Source of the DNA: Amorphophallus konjac | Taxonomy: Eukaryota; Streptophyta; Magnoliopsida; Alismatales; Araceae | Assembly (NCBI GenBank): GCA_022559845.1 | Contig: CM040128.1 | Location: 224,735,643 to 224,799,642, forward strand | Length of the DNA stretch: 64,000 nt | Direction: 5' to 3' | Part shown: one piece after another, positions 1 to 10,103 of the stretch | Layout of the letters: each line of letters begins with the position of its first letter | How positions within the stretch are numbered: the stretch's first letter is position 1 | The notes under the pieces: generated by a model | What the model was told of the DNA's origin: nothing | Seen by the model: only the letters and a program-made list of their open reading frames with translations | The model's database searches: none | Position numbers and translations under genes: made by a program

Positions 1-879
1 GTCGTTGGTCTATTGCCTTTCCCTTCTGGGTGATGGTATTGGATGTTGGCGAGGCATGTCTTGCCAGGAAGGTTTCAATCTCGGCCACTACATTATTCAA
101 GCGGTTGAAAGACCTTATTTTCATTCCAATCATCTTTTCCAGGACCTCCCTCCTGAGGTTCTGTTTGCAGATTTGTACAGCGTCCTCCTAGTGTGGGGGC
201 CGCTTGTATCTCATTCCGAGGTTCTTCTACCTCTTGATATAATCGAGAGTAGTTTCATCTGGCCTTTGTCTGGTTGAATACAGCTCGGCCACAGTGACAT
301 CCCTCTTGGTGACATGAAACCTTTCTCTAAATTTCTTCTCCATATCCGACCAATCAATGATCAACCCAGCCGGTAAGCTGGAGTACCATTCAAATGTGTT
401 CCCCGTCAGCGAGGACCCGAAAAATTTCAGCAGATACGACTCGCCTGCAGCCAAGTCACCCATAATAGTTATGTAATAGGTAATATGCTCTTTAGGGGAA
501 CCCTGCCCATTAAATTTGTCAAATTTAGGCGGCTTGCTAATTCCCAGAGGGAGCTACTTGGTTGCATGATGTGGCAGGTAGGGCACCTGATATGCATCAA
601 ATGTAGTATATTCTCCTTTGCCCTACTCGGCTAACTTCATTTCAATCATTTTTTCAACCATAAGCCTATTCATGGCAGCCGGGTCGACTGGCTCAGGATA
701 AAAGTGTGCCAGTTATAGATATGGGGTGACCAGAGTGGTCACCTATGGTGCAGGGCGTAGTAGCGGTGTTTGATGCAGCTGTGGCAACATTGGTGGTAGC
801 AGCGGCTGAGGTAGACATTGTTGAGTGGCAGCCTGACTGTGCTCCGCAGGCTGAAAAAGATTACATGACGGTGGTGTAG
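1..879 (-). pseudogene. Degraded Ty3/gypsy gag fragment (second OLD-family copy)
   Basis: Reading leftwards from about 830, the minus strand encodes a decayed retrotransposon Gag N-terminus and capsid core. Seen: a PPKFDKFNG segment, then GDLAAGESYLLKFF and GNTFEWYSSLPAG, then a KKFRERF..DVTVAELYSTRQ stretch; the longest open piece is 227-463. Several stops interrupt it (one near 630, one after 227). The arrangement matches the Retrotrans_gag fold of Tat-type elements, in which a hydrophobic FxWYxxL core precedes the RF...L..RQ helix. No zinc knuckle or enzymatic domain is present; the fragment runs off the left window edge. The family is clear by eye, the exact lineage is not. Confidence 0.7.
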
Positions 880-1052
880 GCGCTAGAAAGTGGTGCCGCG
901 CGCGACGGTGTGGGTCGTGTGCGTGGCCTCCCTCCGAACTATGTTGTTGCTACCTACAGTGCACGGATTAGAAAGAAAGAAATGGTGTGATCACCAGAGA
1001 ATTATACTTGAGCTTCACAGGGATAGAATGATCATCGTAAACGCCTTAGGAC
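880..1052 (-). repeat. LTR-end fragment duplicated at 27270-27450
   Basis: About 170 bp here are nearly identical to 27275-27450 in the same orientation (shared blocks such as gtgtgggtcgtgtgcgtggc and ctacctacagtgcacgg). The right-hand copy lies next to a primer-binding site, so both are read as the inner end of the OLD-family LTR on the minus strand. Homology stops abruptly at about 1052, where Gag-Pol remains of OLD begin. The piece probably belongs to the 5' LTR of the gag fragment at 1-879; it could instead be a 3' LTR stump of OLD. Confidence 0.55.
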
Positions 1053-2945
1053 ATGATTCCTTCACAAAATGATTGTGCAAATTCCACCTTGTTGATTCAT
1101 CCTTGCTACCCTTAGTTGGTTGACACCCTAATCCAAATCTCTCAATTGTTCCATTTTCCTCAATCGGCTCTTTAATTCCTTGTTCTTCCTTTCCTAACCT
1201 TGTACCATATGTATAACCCATCTTGGACATCATGTGCCATCCTATCTCTTGAGGTTTCTGCTTAGGTACGGGTGACTCTAAGAATTCGAAGGATGGAGTA
1301 GGTTGGTGGGCATCCAAGGCGGAGATGATGGGCTCCTTGTCTTTTGATGACATGATCGTGGCTGGGTTCAACACCATGGAGATGTCGGCCAAAATTTTGA
1401 AAGCAGGAGCAACCTGAGGGTTAGGGGTATGTGGAAAGCTTGATTGGATATTTGGAGTGACATCTTGATTTGGGAGAGCAAATCCAGCATTTGATTCATC
1501 AAAAGGAATGGATTCATGTTGGGGAAGCTGAATCGGAGCTAGATTGATTGGGGTAGGGTCACAAATGTTAACTCATCAACAATAGGAGCTAGTTCAAACT
1601 GAGTTGGCAGCATGGTTGGGGTAAGAGCGGGTTTGATTAAATCAATAGATGATAGTAGCTCTTCTCGTAAAGTTTCTTGGTGAAAAGCGAATGAGGTTGA
1701 GTGATCCTCCGCCATGAGCGGCGAAGTGACACCTTGATTTGACTGTCGAGTAAATGTGCCCTTAGGCAGAACGAGAACCAAGGTCCTTTCCCCTTCAAGT
1801 GGAATTGGAGTGGAAGGAGGGATGTCTTGACTTTGTCGGGGTGATTCACTCTTAGGTCGGATCAAGAACAAAGGTCTTGTGCCCCATGGCCAATCATGTT
1901 CCTTGTGTCCGAACTCACTATGGGTTGATCATTCGCCACGTCTTCCTCACCATATTGCCAATGTTGTCATTTTTACATTAGCCTAGATTCTTGATTGCCC
2001 CTAACTATAGCTAACCTTTCCTGGGTGTAGGATGGATCATGAGGTGATTGATGGAAAGGAAGGGAATTGGGAATGTTCCCCTTCCCTCTCATGGGCACAT
2101 TGGAGTTTGCAGTGGCATCCATAGGATAGGTAGAATTGGGGAGCTGATGGAGGGCATTGATATAATCATCAGAACTTGCCCCTTTTGAGGTTGGGACATC
2201 TCAATCATCAAGGAAGAATGAAAAGGAGGAATTCTTGAGTTGAGCTTGGACAAGATGAGCTCTTTTGTAGAGCTGAGTGAATGTGTGAAATTCGCTAAGC
2301 ATCAAGATAGCACGGAGCTGAGGAGTTACATTATTGACTAGAACAGTGATGGCTTGAGATTCTGGGATGGCGATCCTAGACCTAGAAGCCATAGCTCTCC
2401 ATCGATTAGCGAATTGAATGAAGTCCTCGTCGGGCTTCATCTTTTCCATGATAAGGTCTTTGAGAGTGGGAGCTACACTAGCCATGTGGCTGAATTGAGC
2501 CATGAAACGCTCAGACACGATGTCAAAGTTGATAAGATCAATGGCCGGGAGTGAAGAGAACCACCTAAAGGCCTCTCCTTCTAGAGATTTTTGAAAGAGA
2601 TGAACTAAGAGGACCCGATCGTAAAGCCATTGATGTGAATCCATTAGAAAGCAAGAAAGATGTTCATGTGGATCAGTGGAACCATCATACTTCCGATATT
2701 TGGGGGCATTGAAACCCGGGGGAAATAAGCATTCGAAAGTTTGTAATAGCTAGTGAAGGAGTGAGGTTGAGACTTGGGGAGACTTTCGGCAACCACTTGT
2801 CAGACATACCTCTCCACCTCTTGTCGGGATATGAGATTGGATTGCCTAAGGGGTGCATTGGCATTTTGCATAGCATGAGAAATCGGAGAGGATGTAACCC
2901 CTTGATGGTGAAGAGGATGGTTAGGTTGAATAGGAACACGGGAGG
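1053..2945 (-). pseudogene. OLD element: gag and G-patch remains
   Basis: Minus-strand Gag of the OLD element continues here after interruption by TAT-A. 2201-2644 carries the capsid core: FQKSLEGEAFRWFSSLP, then KDLIMEKMKPDEDFIQFANRW and RAHLVQAQLKNS, closely matching the Gag of TAT-A and TAT-B. 1539-1871 is Pro-rich spacer, and 1060-1392 is a G-patch-like segment (MSKMGYTYGTRLGKEEQG..RFGLG). The zinc knuckle and the DTGA protease expected between these parts are missing, so an internal deletion is inferred, and no reverse transcriptase follows. Stops and frameshifts make it non-functional. The first piece of the same Gag lies across TAT-A at 26056-26389. Confidence 0.75.
2941..2945. other. 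Target-site duplication of TAT-A, left copy
   Basis: The pentamer ggagg lies directly before the TG of the 5' LTR and is repeated exactly at 26056-26060 after the CA of the 3' LTR. This is the 5-bp duplication expected for a Ty3/gypsy integrase and fixes the element boundaries. Confidence 0.9.
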
Positions 2946-3067
2946 TGTAGACACGCTAAAATCGATGCTATGTTGAGTAAATCTCATGTCACCACGTGAT
3001 GCCCCAAAGTGGACATCAATATTGGCTTAATATGAAGTTTTTCTAAATTTTCTATAGTATTTGTAAT

Positions 3068-3365
3068 TCACGACCGTCAACAGGGCGTCATTTAATTGAC
3101 GGCTCTAGGGGTGTCGTTAGTTCAACAATTCGTGACCGAGCGCGCGGTCGTCATTTCTTGCTTTTTACAAATTCCATTCAAAATTAAATTCAAGGAATTG
3201 ACGTCAGCTTCTAAGGCGCTGATTAATTGACGCCCATCCATGAAGGCATCATTTCCTATTTTTTTAAATATGGAAAGTTGTTTATTTCTAAAATTAACCC
3301 AGGAATTAGCGGCTGCATGCGCGGTCGTCATTTCATTCAGCGACCACCTTGATGTCATCATTTAA
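3068..3365. repeat. TGACG...CGTCA palindrome array in TAT-A U3
   Basis: Five or six short imperfect inverted repeats, typically ATTGACG or ACGACC on the left and GGGCGTCATTT or GGTCGTCATTT on the right, separated by about 8-15 bases. The same consensus recurs in the 3' LTR and in most noncoding parts of TAT-A but not in the other families. Each unit can form a hairpin, and each contains inverted TGACG cores of the kind bound by plant bZIP factors; which property matters is unknown. Confidence 0.75.
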
Positions 3366-3503
3366 GCTTCCGTGTCCATTTCTGTTACTGCTTCCCTGCA
3401 GAGGAATCTTTCTATCTTTTGATCTTAATCCTTTCCTTGGAAATCAATCCATATTCTGGAAGTTTATATCTAGTTTTAATCCCATTAGAACTATATTTTA
3501 AGC

Positions 3504-3512
3504 TCTATAAAT
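3504..3512 (+). promoter_or_regulatory. TATA box of TAT-A 5' LTR
   Basis: TCTATAAAT lies about 560 bp into the LTR, downstream of the palindrome array and just before a GA-rich block, as expected for the U3/R boundary of a plant LTR promoter. The 3' LTR has TCTATAATT at the matching place (about 25292). Confidence 0.7.
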
Positions 3513-3895
3513 TCCCTCCTTTGAAGGCCACCCGCGAGAGAGAGGAAGGATTCTAACACAGAGAGAGACCCTTTTTCGTAAGAGAGAGAGTTTCTTTTAG
3601 TCTTGTTAACAAGTCTCCTGCAGGTTCTCCTTTTTACGGCGGTTTTCCTCCCACGGTGGTGGTCTTCCTCTGGCGTTTCTTCCTATGGCTGAAGCTCTCT
3701 TTGTTTCTCCCTTACTGCTGCAGCAACAGTAGAAGGGCACCCTTCTCTTTTAGTTTTTTTTCTCATCTTACGCATCCCTCTTTCTAGCCATCTTTGCTAT
3801 AGGTATTCTCTGCATATCGCATATTACTATTTTGCATCCATAGTATATATCTCTTACCTTTTACTCCTCTTAGGGGTTTAAACAAAACACACAAT

Positions 3896-3995
3896 GTGTG
3901 TTCATGTTTATGTTGCACAGTATTGTTTCCTTAGAGCATTGATACTACACTTTGGCTAATCCATCTTGTTTGTTTGTCTTTTCTTGTCTTACAAG
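3896..3995 (+). other. Possible 100-nt intron in TAT-A LTR (R/U5)
   Basis: A GTGTGT donor is followed 100 nt later by a pyrimidine tract ending in ACAAG. The 3' LTR has the same pair with better consensus (AAG|GTGTGT at 25682 and TTACCAG| at 25781, also 100 nt), and the TAT-B LTR has CAG|GTGTGT at 49711 and TTTTGTAAG| at 49813 (103 nt). Conserved spacing in otherwise diverged LTRs suggests a spliced leader, but this is inference from splice consensus only. Confidence 0.4.
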
Positions 3996-4272
3996 GGTAA
4001 TCAATATAAGAACCCCCTTCATCGGCCGGCCGGTAGAAAGAGGAAGGAAGGACTCACAATCTCACCCGCTTCTTCACAAGGTACATGTGATCATCTCTTA
4101 TTTTTTGAGGTAACCCCTCTGGCGATCACCCTCCTTAGAGCATCACATGCTCCTTTTATTCTCTTTTCTTTTATTTCCCACATATCATGCTTAGTTTATC
4201 CATCTTTTCTTAATTTCCCTTAGGAAATTAAATTTTCTTTCTTTTTAATGTCTATGTGACACGTTCACAAAT

Positions 4273-4290
4273 TGACGATCACGGTGGGAC
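4273..4290 (+). other. Primer-binding site of TAT-A
   Basis: TGACGATCACGGTGGGAC starts 3 nt after the LTR and matches TGGCGATCACGGTGGGAC at the same place in TAT-B, except for a G-to-A change in the third base. The complement ends in ...GATCGCCA, most like a plant tRNA-Arg 3' end from memory; the tRNA identity is tentative. Confidence 0.7.
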
Positions 4291-4319
4291 ACTTGATGTT
4301 TTTATTTTGATTACCCTTC

Positions 4320-4445
4320 CTTCGGCACCCACGTGTGCCCCTCCCTTTGGCACCCTCGCGTGCCCCTTCTTTGGCACCCACGTGTGCCCTCCTTAGTGCT
4401 CCACGTAGCACACTCCCTTTGTGCACCACGTGCACACCTCCCACT
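4320..4445 (+). repeat. GGCACC-CACGTG-GTGCC hairpin cluster after the primer site
   Basis: Five consecutive units of about 25 bp, such as GGCACCCACGTGTGCCC, GGCACCCTCGCGTGCCC and GTGCACCACGTGCACAC, each form a GC-rich hairpin and most contain CACGTG. TAT-B has the same design at 50671-50745 with different bases. Position directly downstream of the primer site suggests a role in RNA dimerisation or packaging; the G-box-like core may instead act in transcription. Confidence 0.65.
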
Positions 4446-5450
4446 GGATTAGTCAATTTTTGAACTGTCTATAGCATTTTTAAGAAGGAAATTTGATTTC
4501 TGTTAGTTTTTCATTGCTTTTTATTCTCTGAAACTGATTAGCGACTGCCCTGAAGCCGCTATTTCAATAATCAGTGACCGCTCACAGAGGCGCTGCTTGC
4601 ATTATTTTCAGTATTTTTATCATTTTTATAATCGATGCCCCTCCACAAAGGCGTCATTCCTGAATTCAACGCCTCATACCAAGGTGTCAATTCTGCAGTT
4701 ACTATTGATTTTCTTATTATTATGGTCACTATTCATTGATAATTGACACCCCTTCATAGAGGCGTTATTCACACATTCAGCGCCTCACACCAAGGCACTA
4801 TTTCACTTTGCTACTCACTATTTACCACGTGTTATAGTGATTAGCGACTGTCACACAGTCACGGTTTACTGAGGCAGCGACTGATGTCAGGTCGCCATTT
4901 GGTTCTATTTTCACATAACCTTGATTATTGCTGTTATCTTCACCTGTTGGCTGCATTTATTGATTATCTGATTGTTACTGCTTGATCTGCCTGCATTAGC
5001 TTGCATTCTAGGGCATTTGGTTGAGAGACCTCCTCTCTCTACAATCCTAGGATTCCACACCCTTATCTTAGAATTGGAAGGACCCTCCATTGAGCATTCC
5101 ATCTCTTTGGACAGAAAATTCCTCTTCCAAGACCTCCGTAAGTCCCCGCACCTGTGGATTCCCTCACGGACGCCGGGCCGATTGTACCATTTGAAGAACC
5201 CGAAGTTTAGTTAACCCCTCCATTGGTAAGGAGAGAAAAAGAATTTAGTTGACCTGGAGATTACACTCAAATTTGAAACTAGGACTTACATTGAAAAGAG
5301 AGAATTGATTACACATTTAAAAATCCATTTTAATCTCAGGAAAAACCTTAAAATCTTGGGTTCATTACAACTTGAGTGAATAACTTGTTTGATTGAGTGA
5401 TTATTTCCTACTTATAGTTGTTGGCTTGAATTATTTTCCTTGCCTTAAAC
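4446..5450 (+). other. TAT-A leader between primer site and gag
   Basis: No convincing gene. 4537-4895 holds further ATTGACR.../...GGCGTCATT palindromes, 5131-5196 the leader motif shared with TAT-B and OLD. The rest is AT-rich without recognised features. Confidence 0.6.
5131..5196 (+). promoter_or_regulatory. Conserved leader motif CCTCCGTAAGTCCCCG...TTGTACC
   Basis: GACCTCCGTAAGTCCCCG is followed by a variable hairpin (GTG...CAC) and CGGGCCGATTGTACCATTTGAAG. The same order is found in the leader of TAT-B (50943-51009) and, on the minus strand, of OLD (26655-26720), while surrounding leader sequence is not alignable. The stem differs in sequence but persists, which points to a structured RNA element; the GTAAGT core also fits a splice donor. 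Confidence 0.7.
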
Positions 5451-7526
5451 ATGCAACTTCATTCAGGTAAAATCATTAACATGGCCAACTATGGGTATTC
5501 CTATGATGGTTATGAGGAGGGTCAATTTGACCCATCCTATGAGGTTCTTCCTCAAGATTCCACTCATTATGAGGGAAACTATGCTCCCTCCCATGCTTAT
5601 TACTCTCAAGTCCATGTGGTAGACACCACTACTCAAGAGGTGGAGCCTTCTTCCCAAGCTCAACCTACCACACAAAACACATCTGGGGATGTTGCCCCAT
5701 CTTTTAATCTTAATGATTTGATTCATGCTTTGTCTCAACTAGATGACTCCCAATGTCAGGCGGTCCAGGCCGCTTTAAAAGGGAAATCCATCCCTTCATC
5801 TTCAAACCCCCCTCAGGGCACGGGTGGCCATCCATCTCTTAATGACCAAGCGGTCTCACATAAGAATCCTTCGCGTCCACCAACTCCCATCATGGCTATG
5901 CTAGCTCAACCGGCAAGCCACTCCGTGATTAGGCCCCAATATCCTCCACCTCCCCAACTCTTAAGGAGGCCTGTGCCGACTCCGTTCCCCTCCAATTCGG
6001 CCCCGGTCGAGTCTGACACCAAAGCCATACTCCTCCAGAAGATAGCTAGTATGGAGGAGCAGCTTAAGAAGGTCACGGCACCGAAGAATGCTCCGGAGAT
6101 TGCTCTCCCCACTTTGCCAGTCTCCCATTTGTCTCCTTTCGAGATGCCAAATTTCCGGCTCTACAATGGAACGGGTAACCCGTTAATTCATTTGAAAGAT
6201 TTTATGTATGAAACATCCTTCTGGCAAGATAACAAGATCTCCCTGGCCTATCTCTTTAGAAGATCTCTTGATGGTCTAGCACTTGAATAGTTTTATTCCT
6301 TGGAGCCGGCTGAAGCCGGTGATTTTGATGTTGTTCAGCGGAAGTTCTTACAGAAATAAAAGGACCATGTAGGTCCGTCCCTGTCAGTCACAGATCTTGT
6401 TATTGAGAAAATGAAGCCCGAGGAGGACTTCATTCTGTTTGCCGATAGATGGAGAGCTATGGCCGAAAATTTGAAAGATACTCTTTCGGAAACGGAGCAA
6501 GTCAAGATGATTATATCAAATTCTACTCTGCAATTCCGTCACATTCTGGCCATCAATAGGCTGAACACTATGGAAGAGCTCTATGAGAGAGCTAGATACA
6601 TACAAACCTAGATGAAAGATTCACCCATCATGGGCATGTTTGAACAAAAACCAAGGTTGGCCAGGAAGAACACTAATGTTAGCAATAGTGGTGGCACAAC
6701 CGAGGGCACCGTGACTAATGAGCAGGTGGGCGTGGTTGGCAACCCCGCACCTTTCCGTCACCCTAACCCAAGACCTCCACAACCACCACAACAACTCCCC
6801 TTCTTTAATTCTGCTCCCCAAGCAAATACTCCCCCTCGACCTTTCCATCCTCCTCCATAAAATCAAGCCGTCCACCCAAACCAACCAGTTCCTCAGCAAT
6901 ACCACCAAGTGCCGCCACCCACCAATTACGGCCCCCAGCAGCCCAGAAGACCACTGGGCCCCAAAAGGGCCCAATACCCACCATTACCTAAAAGTCGTCC
7001 TGATATCTTCAATGCCCTCATGGCCGCCAACCTGCTCACCTTGCCAAAAGAAAGAATTGCCTGGCCCTCTAACATGGATACCTCTCGGTATTGTGTCTTC
7101 CACCGACAACCCGGTCACAATATAGATCATTGCTTTCATTTCAAGGATTATATTTATGATTTGAATGATCAGGGTGGTATTAATTGGGATGAAATGAGAC
7201 AGTTTATTGCCACTTTGAAGACACGAAGACCTCCTCGGCAATAGCAGGCTTAGCAGCTGCCCCAGCAGCAAATTCTACCTCTTCCTCAGCAGCAGCAAGC
7301 TCCCGCACCTCAACCCGACATGGGGATTGTCCACAATCCACTACCGGAGCACCCTTCGAACCAGCAGGTGAACCCTGTTACTTCCTTCCATGAAGTGGAA
7401 AGAGGACAAGGGTGGCATGAAGACAGCGCCTCTGTCGGGGCTTTAAATCAAACCCCGTCTCTTAAGAACACCTCTCCGTCCGACGCCTTCTCTCCAACCA
7501 TCCCATCCCCTTTTATGCACTACTAA
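5451..7526 (+). pseudogene. gag: TAT-A gag (broken)
   Basis: Structural polyprotein that forms the particle. Start chosen at the ATG of MQLHSGKIINMANYG, comparable to MFLRSGRTVSM in TAT-B. The capsid core lies at about 6140-6610 (FRLYNGTGNPLIHLKDFMYE, KMKPEEDFILFADRWRAM, MEELYERARYIQT) and an atypical zinc-binding motif CVFHRQPGHNIDHC at about 7096-7140. One frame is kept throughout but is cut by TAG 6288, TAA 6357, TAG 6609, TAA 6858 and TAG 7242. Comparison with TAT-B shows Trp or Gln codons at several of these places, consistent with C-to-T decay at methylated sites. Confidence 0.88.
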
Positions 7527-9771
7527 CCAAATTTCCTCCACTACCATTTCCTCGCCCTTGCCATCTAGGCCACTCCTCATTCGACCTCCACCATCTTCAA
7601 CACCACAACAAACTCCCCCTCCTGTCACCAATTCCTCACTCTTGCCATCTAGGCCACTCCTCATTCACCCCCCGCCAACACCTAATTCCCCTACTGCAAC
7701 CACCAATCCTCTACCACCGCAACTCACGAATCCTTCATTTTTACTTAGACCCCTCCTCATTCGGCCTACCATTCAGGCGCCCCCTACCCCTCCTACTGTT
7801 GCCTCTCCTGTTACCACTATCCCTCAGCCGACAAGGCCTCTCATAAGAGCTCCTCCTTTAGTCACTCCCCTAATACCTGTTAATCCTAATATCCCCTCTT
7901 CATCCACGAACCCTCCACCTACTTACAACCCAACAGAGGTGCGACTGTCGCAAACCATGGTGCTCCGTAGTGGACGGATATTCCATCGTGTATTTTTGCA
8001 AAGAGAGCTAGAGCCCGCGCAAGGGCAAGAGGAACAAGAGCCAGAACAAGAATCCATGTCGGGCACTCAGTATTATTTGCTAAAGCACCTAGATAAGACC
8101 CCGACAAGGATTTCTATTTTAGAATTGATAAAGAGGTCCACCGTTCACCAGCTAGCTTTGAAAGAGTATTTACGGAAGGTGATGGTAAATGATGACATTT
8201 CAGCTGAAAAAATCACAACAGTTTTAACACCAGCAAGTGATCAACCGGCCATTATTTGTCATGAACATGAATTAGTCCCAAAGACGGCCAAGAAGTACGC
8301 CCTGTGCATTACTGTTAATATTAATGAAGTTCCTTTTAAGCAATGCCTGGTGGATACAAGAGCATCCATTAACGTGCTGCCTCCTAGCACTTTAAAGATG
8401 TGTGGCATCCCGGACAATCAAATTCGGCCATCTACCATTACAGTGACTGCCTATGATAACATGAAGAAGCCGCCTTTGGGGATGATCACTCTAAAATTTG
8501 GGTTGGGTCCGGTCTCGGTTACAGTAGATTTCCACATTCTGGACATGGATCCAACTTTCAATGGTATTCTGGGTCACCCTTACATTGAAGAGCTTGATGC
8601 CGTGCCTTCTACCAATCACCAATGCATAAAGTTTCCACACAAGGGGTGCATCATCAAAGTCACAAGCATGCCTATTATGTCGTCAGAGGATATACATTCA
8701 GCAATGTCAGTGCCTTCCATATGGCCGGCTAATAGGCCTTTGCTATTAGTGTTAGATGTTGCCGATCCACAGCAGGATTTGCCAAGGCCTCCAACCACAG
8801 CACCCGCATCAGCTTTTATATCACCCCTACCCTCTAAGGGGAAGAAAAAGAAGAATATGATGAATACCCTAGGGTGGAACATTTTGATGAAAATGGGGTA
8901 CAGATCTGGCAAAGGCCTAGGTGTTAACCTCCAGGGCAGAGTGAAGCCCATTAAAAATCATAGGCTTATTCCCCGAGGCGGCCTAGGATACAAAGGGCCG
9001 GGCAAAGAAGAATATAGAAAAGATGAAAGGGAGCCATGGGCTGTTATGACCTCCACTCTCAAAACAGATAGACAGCCCCTCACATAGACTCTGCAAACAC
9101 ACTTTGTGAAAGGGGCTACTCAATATGATGAGCAGACCACATTAGATACTTTTATGTTGGATCATCAAGATGTACATGCACGTCAGTTTGCTCGCCACAT
9201 AGCCCCGCTAGTCACATATAAAGCTCTGGAGTCTTTGAGGCTGGACAAAAGAAGAAAAATGGATGACCCGGAATGTGATTGGTATAGATGGTTTGATATG
9301 AATGACATTACCGTTGCTCTAAGCCATTTATTCATGCCAACTAATCTAGAATGGCCGCTGCTTATTCATGAGCTGATAGAAAAATCGGCGGTGATTACTG
9401 ATAAGAGCCAGTTGTTAAGCAACTACATAGATACTGGGGAGCCAGATGTGCCATTCGAGAAAGGCTTCACTATGGATAGGCTGTGGGCCGGCCTTTTCTC
9501 TCTTAATTCTGTGCACCCATCACTTATTACCTTTTGGTGCTCCAAACTGTTCATCTCTGATATTCATAGACCACCCGCGGTCTTGATAACTCTTTCTCCA
9601 GATTTGTTTCAAGCTTCCTCAATATATCCTTTGCTCCTTGAGCAATTTTCTCAACTCTCCATTACACCCCTGCGTGGGAAATCTCTTCTCCAATCATTCT
9701 CTAATCTTTTAGTTTCAACACCACCCCCTATTCCTTCCTCCCATTGCTTTATTCTTGAAAAAGAAAAATAA
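7527..9771 (+). pseudogene. pro: TAT-A Pro-rich spacer, aspartic protease and G-patch (broken)
   Basis: Continues gag after a frame change near 7530-7557. Order: Pro-rich repeats of the type RPLLIRPPP (7558-7900), the MVLRSGRIFHRVF segment, a retropepsin domain (from about 8300; flap and ILGHPY motif near 8565) and a G-patch (MKMGYRSGKGLG, about 8890-8990) ending near the downstream TAG at 9085. The catalytic DTGA is DTRA (Gly to Arg, 8359-8361), which should abolish activity. The frame continues from 9106 to 9771 with the PECDWYRWFDMNDITVAL segment that is also in TAT-B. Confidence 0.87.
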
Positions 9772-10103
9772 AAAAATGTAAAAAATCAAACTTTCTAATC
9801 TTCCATCTTTGTTGAAGAGACCTCTTATCTTGCTCCGGAGTGCACCCCAGTCCAAGGGCCGCTCTTTCAAGGTTCGTTAGAGGACCTCCTTTTCTCCTCT
9901 GATGAGGAGGCTTATCCTGTACCTTCTCCTGTATCCAATACGTCTTCCTCTTCTTCTCATCCTCCTTTAGGTCAGGGTAGTTCATCTAGCTTGTCATCTT
10001 GCTCCTCTCCCTCCTCTTCTAATAAGAGTCTTGGGGTAGCTACTCATAAGAAAGCCAAGGGTAGGCAGATTCCCCATAGGTTCTTGCTAGATCTAGCTAG
10101 AAG
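9772..10103 (+). pseudogene. Start region of TAT-A pol
   Basis: Corresponds to 55440-55830 of TAT-B. The overlapping ATGA that links gag-pro to pol in TAT-B appears here as TTAG near 9872-9880, so the pol start is lost. Downstream is Ser-rich coding-like sequence with GRQIPHRFLLDLARRC matching TAT-B. An A-rich run precedes it (9763-9785). Confidence 0.65.

Larger units (their letters stand above)
2946..4269 (+). repeat. TAT-A 5' LTR
   Basis: 1,324 bp, beginning TGTAGACACGCTAAAAT and ending GTGACACGTTCACA; matched along its length by 24733-26055. It holds TGACG/CGTCA palindromes in U3 (about 3068-3365), a TATA box (3504-3512), a CT/GA-rich start of R, a possible 100-nt intron (3896-3995) and a GGCCGGCCGG block near 4022-4033 shared with the TAT-B LTR. 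Scattered substitutions between the two LTRs indicate an insertion that is not recent. Confidence 0.93.
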
